Source: Patescibacteria group bacterium (GTDB lineage: Bacteria; Patescibacteriota; Minisyncoccia; Phycocordibacterales; SIBU01). From it: a stretch of 10,771 nt of DNA. The DNA lies in NCBI GenBank assembly GCA_018968805.1, contig JAGWZX010000009.1, forward strand, positions 1 through 10,771. The letters run 5' to 3'. The notes below the pieces were generated by a model. It did no database searches and was not told where the DNA came from. It was given only the letters and a program-made list of their open reading frames with translations. Below are positions 6,272-10,771 of this stretch, piece by piece. The translations under genes were made by a program, and so were the position numbers. Positions within the stretch are counted from its first letter, which is position 1. Each line of letters begins with the position of its first letter.

Positions 6272-6318
6272 GCGGCCATTCATCCCCGCCCGCTTGGCGG
6301 GCGGGGATGAATGGCCGC
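6272..6318. repeat. 22-bp perfect inverted repeat with 3-nt loop
   Basis: Arms 6272-6293 and 6297-6318 are exact reverse complements around TTG. The inner part is very GC-rich (CCCCGCCCGC / GCGGGCGGGG) and the outer part reads GCGGCCATTCAT. No T-run follows on either strand, so it is not an ordinary intrinsic terminator. It resembles palindromic REP-like interspersed elements, but only one copy is in this window. Confidence 0.8.
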
Positions 6319-6328
6319 ATAATGAACC

Positions 6329-6355
6329 GGAGCGAGCGGAGCTCGCTCCTATTTT
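6329..6355 (+). terminator. Possible terminator upstream of mraY
   Basis: A perfect 9-bp stem (GGAGCGAGC 6329-6337 with GCTCGCTCC 6341-6349) and 3-nt loop GGA is followed by TATTTT. The stem is strong but the T-tract is short. It could end the scpA-scpB-carboxypeptidase transcript, either alone or together with the larger hairpin just before it. Confidence 0.45.
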
Positions 6356-6406
6356 AACGTTCAAATCATGTCTGGAAAGGTGCTAGAAAAGATTGCCCCT
6401 ATTGTA

Positions 6407-6412
6407 TATACT
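6407..6412 (+). promoter_or_regulatory. -10 box of mraY
   Basis: TATACT (6407-6412) lies 7 nt before the ATG at 6420, so transcription would start at the ATG (leaderless). No convincing -35 is present at 16-18 bp. This placement is the main reason for choosing 6420 rather than the TTG at 6393 as the start of mraY. Confidence 0.45.
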
Positions 6413-6419
6413 ACTGGCA

Positions 6420-7490
6420 ATGATTCTAAACGTCGTCAAAGTCTTTTTTCCTCTGACCGTAGCTTTTTTTATCGGTATTGTTTTTACGCCGCTCTGGACC
6501 AAATATCTGTACGCTCGAAAGATGTGGAAGAAAAAAGCTAAGACGGTTGCGACTGACGGCAGGGGCACGCCAATTTTCAATTCTCTCCATAAAGACAAGG
6601 AAGTTGGTACGCCGAGAATGGGAGGCGTCGTCATCTGGGTTTCGGCGGCTCTCACTATGTCCGTGATCTGGTTTTCGGCAATAATTTTCCCCAACGCTCT
6701 AACGGAAAAGCTCGATTTCTTAAGTCGCGGCCAAACCTGGCTGCCTTTGGCGGTGCTTCTTCTTGGTGCTTTTGTCGGTTGGATTGACGATTACATGGAG
6801 GTTAAAGAGATAAAGAGTTATGCCGCAGGCGGTTTGTCGTTGCGCAAACGTCTGGTGGTGGTGTCGATTATCGGCTTTCTGTCGGCGTTATGGTTTTATC
6901 TAAAACTTGGCGTTTCCAGCGTCACGTTCCTATTCATCGGTCCGGTCCAGATGGGTATGTGGTTCGTGCCGTTTTTTGTGTTGGTTATGGCCGCGGTGTA
7001 TTCCGGCGGAGTGATAGACGGTATTGACGGTTTGGCGGGCGGTATTTTCGGCATTATTTTCAGCGCCTATGCCGGCATTGCCTTCTATCAATCGCAAATT
7101 GACCTCGCGGCTTTTTGTGCCGCCATTGTCGGCGGTATTCTCGCGTTTCTGTGGTTCAATGTTCCGCCGGCGCGATTTTACATGTCGGAAACCGGCAGTA
7201 TGGCTTTGACGCTCGCCCTGACCGTGGTGGCTTTTTTAGCCGATCAGCGCGGGTTGGGGCATGGTATCGCCGTTCTGCCGATCATCGCTCTGCCGCTTGC
7301 GGTAACAACGCTCTCGGTCATTATTCAGCTTCTTTCAAAAAAATTTCGGAACGGAAAAAAGATATTCAAAGTGGCGCCGCTACACCATCATTTTGAAGCA
7401 CTCGGCTGGCCGGCGGCCAAGGTAACCATGCGCTATTGGATCATCGGCGTGGTATGCGCCGTCGCCGGCCTTATCATGGCGATGATCTAA
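6420..7490 (+). CDS. mraY: Phospho-N-acetylmuramoyl-pentapeptide-transferase
   Basis: MraY moves phospho-MurNAc-pentapeptide from UDP to undecaprenyl phosphate at the inner membrane face, making lipid I. From the ATG at 6420 the protein has 356 aa, normal for the family, with many hydrophobic helices. Motifs in order are TPRMGGVV (64-71), the Mg-binding IDDY (D123, D124), DGIDGLAGG (200-208), FYMSETGS (253-260) and the histidine loop PLHHHFEALGW (320-330). Two departures stand out: GGVIDGIDG replaces the usual NLTDGLDG, and SETGS replaces the usual GDxGS, with Glu for Asp. The catalytic Asp and His residues are kept, so activity is likely. The TTG at 6393 would add nine residues and would place the -10 box inside the gene. 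ftsW begins 8 nt after its stop. Confidence 0.95.
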   Translation: MILNVVKVFFPLTVAFFIGIVFTPLWTKYLYARKMWKKKAKTVATDGRGTPIFNSLHKDKEVGTPRMGGVVIWVSAALTMSVIWFSAIIFPNALTEKLDFLSRGQTWLPLAVLLLGAFVGWIDDYMEVKEIKSYAAGGLSLRKRLVVVSIIGFLSALWFYLKLGVSSVTFLFIGPVQMGMWFVPFFVLVMAAVYSGGVIDGIDGLAGGIFGIIFSAYAGIAFYQSQIDLAAFCAAIVGGILAFLWFNVPPARFYMSETGSMALTLALTVVAFLADQRGLGHGIAVLPIIALPLAVTTLSVIIQLLSKKFRNGKKIFKVAPLHHHFEALGWPAAKVTMRYWIIGVVCAVAGLIMAMI

Positions 7491-7498
7491 AAGCCGTC

Positions 7499-8599
7499 AT
7501 GGCGCGAGGCAAACAAGTTGATAAATCGTTTCTGGGCATTGTCATCGTGCTTTTAGGGGTAGGCGCGCTTATTTTTTCCTCGGCGTCGCTCGGTCTATTG
7601 GCTCGTACCGGCGGAGCAAGTTTCGGTACAACCGCGCTCAAACAATTTGCGGCGATCCTTATTGGGGGTGCGCTGGCGTACGCTGTTTCCAAGGTGCCGT
7701 ATCAGTTTTGGCGTCGCTACTCCTTTTATATTTTTGCCGCCTCAATCGTTCTAACTCTTTTAGTCTTCGTACCCAAACTTGGATTTGAGTACGGCGGGGG
7801 AAAGCGCTGGGTAGCGTTTGGACCTGTAACATTTCAGCCGGCTGAATTTCTTAAAATTGCTTTTGTAATGTATCTGGCGGCTTGGCTTTCGGCCGCCAAA
7901 AACAAAGTACGCACATGGAGAGGCGGAATGTTGCCGGTCATCATCTTGCTTGTCATTGCCGGCGGTATTCTCCTAAAACAACCGGATACCGATACCTTTA
8001 TCAGTATCGTGGCGGCGGCAATGGTAATGTTCCTCGCGGCTGGCGGACGTTACCGCGATGTTTTCCTTTTTTGCGTCATCGGTCTAATCGGTTTTGCCGG
8101 TCTGGTTTTTATCCGGCCGTACCTTATGCAGAGAGTCACGACTTTTTTTAATCCGTCCGCTGATCCCTTAGGCGCCGGTTATCAAATTCAGCAGTCGCTC
8201 ATCGCCGTTGGTTCGGGCAAATTCTTGGGCCGCGGTTTCGGCCAGAGCATTCAGAAATTCAATTATTTGCCGGAGCCAATCGGCGACTCCATTTTTGCCG
8301 TGGCGGCGGAGGAATTCGGTTTCGTGGGCAGCGTGCTTCTGGTGCTTTTATTTTTTCTGTTCACATTGAAAGGTTTTCAAATCGCTTCCCGTTCGCCGGA
8401 TATGTTTGGTGGACTTTTGGTGGTCGGCATTGTTATACTTATCATGTCTGATTCGTTCATGAATATCGGTTCGATGCTCGGCGTGTTGCCGCTTTCCGGA
8501 TTGCCTCTGCTGTTTGTTAGCCAGGGCGGTTCAGCTATGGTTTTGACACTTTTCCAGGTTGGAATTTTGCTGAATATTTCCAAGTATCGGAGGACTTAA
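7499..8599 (+). CDS. ftsW: SEDS-family peptidoglycan glycosyltransferase FtsW
   Basis: FtsW polymerises lipid II into glycan strands at the septum, working with a class B penicillin-binding protein. The 366-aa protein is almost entirely hydrophobic, about ten membrane spans. SEDS signatures are GGKRWVAFG (100-108), QPAEFLKIA (113-121), KQPDTDTF (160-167), GAGYQIQQSLIAVGSG (225-240) and YLPEPIGDSIFA (256-267). Asp263 in the last corresponds to the essential extracellular Asp. QPDTDT differs from the common QPDLGT. FtsW rather than RodA is favoured by its place between mraY and murG. I chose the ATG at 7499, 8 nt after mraY; a TTG at 7436 would lie inside mraY and add a non-conserved basic stretch. 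No ribosome-binding site is seen, so translation is probably coupled to mraY. Confidence 0.93.
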   Translation: MARGKQVDKSFLGIVIVLLGVGALIFSSASLGLLARTGGASFGTTALKQFAAILIGGALAYAVSKVPYQFWRRYSFYIFAASIVLTLLVFVPKLGFEYGGGKRWVAFGPVTFQPAEFLKIAFVMYLAAWLSAAKNKVRTWRGGMLPVIILLVIAGGILLKQPDTDTFISIVAAAMVMFLAAGGRYRDVFLFCVIGLIGFAGLVFIRPYLMQRVTTFFNPSADPLGAGYQIQQSLIAVGSGKFLGRGFGQSIQKFNYLPEPIGDSIFAVAAEEFGFVGSVLLVLLFFLFTLKGFQIASRSPDMFGGLLVVGIVILIMSDSFMNIGSMLGVLPLSGLPLLFVSQGGSAMVLTLFQVGILLNISKYRRT

Positions 8600-8663
8600 A
8601 GTGAATTTTCCCGTTTTAATTTCTTGTTGTCTTTTTACCCGGATTGTTCATTTTTGATTTATC

Positions 8664-9791
8664 ATGAAGATTATGTTTACCGGCGGCGGCACGGGCGGAC
8701 ACTTTTATCCCATTATCGCGGTCGCCGAATCAATCAAAAAAATCGTCAAAGAAAAGCGGCTTTTGCCGCCGGCGCTCTATTACATGGCCAACGAACCATA
8801 TGACCGCCGGGCCTTGTTCGATGCGGGCATCACCTTTGTCTCTATGCCTTCGGGCAAAATACGCCGTTATTTCTCACTTTTGAACGTTACGGACGTTTTT
8901 AAGACGGCGGCAGGCGTTTTGAAATCGCTCTGGAAAATTTTTTTGATTTATCCCGACGTAATTTTCGGCAAGGGCGGCTACGCCAGTTTTCCGGCTTTAG
9001 TGGCGGCGCGCATTTTCCGCATTCCGGTGGTAATTCACGAATCGGATAGCGTGCCAGGCCGTGTCAATGTCTGGGCCGGCAAGTTTGCGGTTAGCGTTGC
9101 GGTGTCGTTTCCCGAGGCCGCCAAATATTTTCCAGAAGAAAAAACGGCTTTTACCGGCAATCCTGTTCGGCAGGAAGTGCTCAATTTGGATCCGGACGCG
9201 GCCTATGAATATTTTAAGATGGAAAAAAATGTTCCCACGATTTTCGTAATAGGAGGATCGCAAGGGGCGCGAATTATCAATGAAACTTTGCTTTCGGTTC
9301 TGGCGGAGCTGGTCAAAAAATACCAGGTTATTCATCAGACCGGCTCAAAAAACTTTGACGACGTGTCCAAAGAGGCGGGTGTCATCCTTTCCGGCAGTCC
9401 TTTAAAAACTCGTTATTTGCCGATTGCTTATCTGGACGATGTGCAGATGAAAAGCGCCGCCGCCGCCGCCTCGCTAGTGGTGTCGCGGGCCGGTTCAACA
9501 ATTTTCGAACTGGCGGCCTGGGGCGTGCCTTCCATCGTCATTCCTTTGCGCGAAGCGGCCGAGGATCATCAGACCAAAAACGCTTTCAATTACGCCAGAA
9601 GCGGCGCGGCTGTGGTGATAGAAGAAGTGAATTTGTCACCCCATGTCTTGCTTTCGGAGATTGACCGGCTTCTCGGCGACTCGGCGAAGCTCGCCCAAAT
9701 GAAAACCGCCGCCAGGCAATTTGCCCGCCTCGACGCCGCCGATACGATTGCCCTTAAACTTTTGGAAATAGGTTTGTCGCATGAGGTCTGA
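8664..9791 (+). CDS. murG: UDP-GlcNAc:undecaprenyl-PP-MurNAc-pentapeptide GlcNAc transferase
   Basis: MurG adds GlcNAc to lipid I on the cytoplasmic membrane face, completing lipid II. The 375-aa GT-B enzyme shows, in order, the N-terminal Gly loop GGGTGGH (7-13), FGKGGYASFP (101-110), HESDSVPGRVN (125-135), the second Gly loop GGSQGA (197-202), HQTG (224-227), SRAGSTIFEL (274-283) and DHQTKNA (301-307). These are the acceptor- and UDP-GlcNAc-binding elements of MurG. It is slightly longer than the 355-aa E. coli enzyme. It lies 64 nt after ftsW. A weak promoter-like pair (TTGTTG 8624-8629, TTCATT 8647-8652, 17-bp spacer) may let it be transcribed separately. murC and murB, which often follow murG, are absent; the next gene is convergent. 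Confidence 0.96.
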   Translation: MKIMFTGGGTGGHFYPIIAVAESIKKIVKEKRLLPPALYYMANEPYDRRALFDAGITFVSMPSGKIRRYFSLLNVTDVFKTAAGVLKSLWKIFLIYPDVIFGKGGYASFPALVAARIFRIPVVIHESDSVPGRVNVWAGKFAVSVAVSFPEAAKYFPEEKTAFTGNPVRQEVLNLDPDAAYEYFKMEKNVPTIFVIGGSQGARIINETLLSVLAELVKKYQVIHQTGSKNFDDVSKEAGVILSGSPLKTRYLPIAYLDDVQMKSAAAAASLVVSRAGSTIFELAAWGVPSIVIPLREAAEDHQTKNAFNYARSGAAVVIEEVNLSPHVLLSEIDRLLGDSAKLAQMKTAARQFARLDAADTIALKLLEIGLSHEV

Positions 9792-9822
9792 ATAATGCGG
9801 AACGGACGCGGACGCACAATAT

Positions 9823-9855
9823 AAAAAAATCGCGGCCTTGTTCAAAAGGTCGCGA
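9823..9855 (-). terminator. Distal tandem terminator of the unknown - strand gene
   Basis: Stem 9830-9837 (TCGCGGCC) pairs with 9848-9855 (GGTCGCGA) with one G-T wobble, around a 10-nt loop. On the - strand it is followed by seven T (complement of 9823-9829). It backs up the nearer terminator 14 nt away and may also block antisense entry into murG. Confidence 0.7.
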
Positions 9856-9868
9856 GCTCGGCAATCTG

Positions 9869-9898
9869 AAAAAAACCGCGACCGTATTTCATGTCGCG
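9869..9898 (-). terminator. Proximal terminator of the unknown - strand gene
   Basis: CGCGAC (9877-9882) pairs with GTCGCG (9893-9898) around a 10-nt loop, and on the - strand the stem is followed by G, G and then seven T (complement of 9869-9875). It lies 14 nt after the stop codon of the leftward gene and strongly supports leftward transcription here. Confidence 0.8.
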
Positions 9899-9912
9899 AA
9901 CGAAAGGGCGCA

Positions 9913-10359
9913 TTAGAGCGTTGGAAGGTTAAGAACCTCCGATTTCTTGGCGGCACCATTCGGAAGAATAATGTAATAGGTGGGAAGATAGCCCTTCTCG
10001 GGTTTGAAGCCGTACTCAAGGAAAACCTTGGTATCATCGGTTGCTTGTTGGATGGCATCTGCCTTCTCCTCTACATCATCGCCACAATCTCCAGAACTTT
10101 GTACTACGACCAATCCTTCCACTTTGTATCGGCAGATTCCATTCTGAGAAATGCCCCCATGCACATCGTCGATCTTGAATGCGATCTCAGGATCAAATCC
10201 TTCGCCGAAGTATAGGAACATACCCTTGGTGGGAAGAGCGGGAAAAGAAATTTCCCCCCTAAAACAGTGGTTTATTTCACCGATGCTCTTTTGTTTGCCC
10301 AGGATTTCCAAGTTACGGACTACATGAAGTTGGTAGAACAGTTCAATCTCAATTTTCAC
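9913..10359 (-). CDS. Unrecognised 148-aa protein, divergent from gltX
   Basis: I do not recognise a family. From the GTG at 10359 the 148-aa product is soluble and mildly acidic, with no signal peptide or membrane helix. It starts MKIEIELFYQLHVV. A central part (33-86, with FRGEISFPALP, FDPEIAFKIDDVHGGI and YKVEGLVVVQ) looks like alternating beta strands. Then come an acidic helix-like stretch with DCGDDVEEKADAIQQA (91-106) and a C-terminal section, GYLPTYYIILPNGAA. It is well supported as a gene by a strong promoter, by two tandem terminators and by coding-like codon use. The start is uncertain: the frame stays open to a GTG at 10431 (172 aa), but that extension is rich in Trp, Cys and His and reads like non-coding sequence. 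A short ORF in another frame fits that interval better. Confidence 0.75.
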   Translation of the reverse strand: MKIEIELFYQLHVVRNLEILGKQKSIGEINHCFRGEISFPALPTKGMFLYFGEGFDPEIAFKIDDVHGGISQNGICRYKVEGLVVVQSSGDCGDDVEEKADAIQQATDDTKVFLEYGFKPEKGYLPTYYIILPNGAAKKSEVLNLPTL

Positions 10360-10420
10360 GACTTCCAGTCTGGCCAACCACTTGAGCACGCTCGTACTCC
10401 AAAGGTGCTTGTGTCGACAA
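10349..10420 (-). other. Possible leader ORF or displaced N-terminus upstream of the unknown gene
   Basis: A 23-codon ORF starts with TTG at 10420-10418, 9 nt after the GG of AGAAAGGTGAT, the best match to the 16S tail at this locus. It begins LSTQAPLEYERAQVVG and ends at TGA (10351-10349), overlapping the GTG at 10359 by 11 nt. Two readings fit. It may be a translationally coupled leader peptide, or the true N-terminus of the 148-aa protein cut off by a frameshift in the DNA or assembly. Confidence 0.35.
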
Positions 10421-10464
10421 GCGTTTATCACCTTTCTCTTGTTGAGAATGTTCAGCCTGTGGTA

Positions 10465-10485
10465 ATGATAACATGATAAAAAAAT

Positions 10486-10492
<7 letters not shown>
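10465..10492 (-). promoter_or_regulatory. Leftward promoter of the unknown gene
   Basis: Read on the - strand: -35 TTGACA (10492-10487), a 16-bp spacer and -10 TATCAT (10470-10465) with a TG extension (TGTTATCAT). Transcription would start near 10458. Its -35 is the same DNA as the -35 of the rightward gltX promoter. Confidence 0.65.

Positions 10493-10771
<279 letters not shown>

Larger units (their letters stand above)
6018..6419. other. Non-coding region between the carboxypeptidase gene and mraY
   Basis: About 400 bp without a sure gene. In order it holds a 29-codon ORF (6029-6118), scattered short stems such as the palindrome CGGTACCG near 6193-6200, the 22-bp perfect hairpin (6272-6318), the hairpin with a weak T-tail (6329-6355) and the mraY -10 box. 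No tRNA-like or known riboswitch pattern was recognised. Confidence 0.6.

Noticed and set aside
6355..6375. tRNA-like T-loop (GTTCAAATC)
   Set aside because: The flanking bases do not form a T-stem, and no acceptor or anticodon arms can be drawn around it.
7436..7498. Extended FtsW start at a TTG inside mraY
   Set aside because: The extension reads as an Arg-rich stretch out of frame with the end of mraY; the ATG at 7499 gives a normal FtsW N-terminus.
9838..10215. Rightward 125-aa ORF opposite the unknown gene
   Set aside because: It is antisense to the leftward gene, which has a promoter, two correctly oriented terminators and better codon use; the rightward frame has no ribosome-binding site or promoter and starts inside a terminator.
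10267..10476. Rightward 69-aa ORF over the unknown gene's 5' region
   Set aside because: It is antisense to the leftward promoter and leader, with no start signals; most simply a shadow frame.

Overview
The window looks like a chromosomal segment of a streamlined bacterium, most likely a member of the Candidate Phyla Radiation (Patescibacteria, Parcubacteria-like). The grounds are: a short aspartyl-tRNA synthetase lacking the bacterial GAD domain, a small zinc-ribbon membrane protein, a trimmed mraY-ftsW-murG wall cluster without murD or murC between or after, and several genes whose start codon lies 6-8 nt after a -10 box with no Shine-Dalgarno sequence. UGA is not used as a sense codon in any gene here. 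The lineage is inferred from protein style and layout, not from a marker-gene search.

Layout from left to right, + strand unless stated. 103-528 is a zinc-ribbon membrane protein. 529-1103 has no certain gene; it holds a perfect 16-bp hairpin that ends in a T-run on the - strand, two competing small ORFs, a pair of adjoining hairpins and one perfect DnaA-box 9-mer. 1104-2492 is aspS. 2628-3599 is a uroporphyrinogen-decarboxylase-fold protein of the MtaA/CmuA methyltransferase type, with its own promoter, Shine-Dalgarno sequence and strong terminator, so it looks like an inserted cassette. 3678-6017 is scpA-scpB plus a membrane-anchored D,D-carboxypeptidase. 6018-6419 is non-coding apart from one tiny ORF; it carries a 22-bp perfect inverted repeat and a second hairpin. 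6420-9791 is mraY-ftsW-murG. 9913-10359 (-) is an unrecognised 148-aa protein with two tandem terminators. The beginning of gltX (10522 onward) runs off the right edge, divergent from the unknown gene.

Functionally the window serves three core processes. aspS and gltX charge tRNAs. scpA/scpB supply the kleisin and winged-helix subunits of the SMC condensin. The carboxypeptidase, MraY, FtsW and MurG cover lipid I and lipid II synthesis, septal glycan polymerisation and peptide trimming. The accessory items are the MtaA-like protein, the zinc-ribbon protein and the unknown gene next to gltX.

The most distinctive signals are regulatory. There are recurrent leaderless-type promoters. The gltX/unknown-gene pair has divergent promoters whose -35 boxes are one shared palindromic element. 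The unknown gene is preceded by a short ORF, with a good ribosome-binding site, that overlaps its likely start. No CRISPR array, transposase, tRNA, rRNA or recognisable defence system was found.
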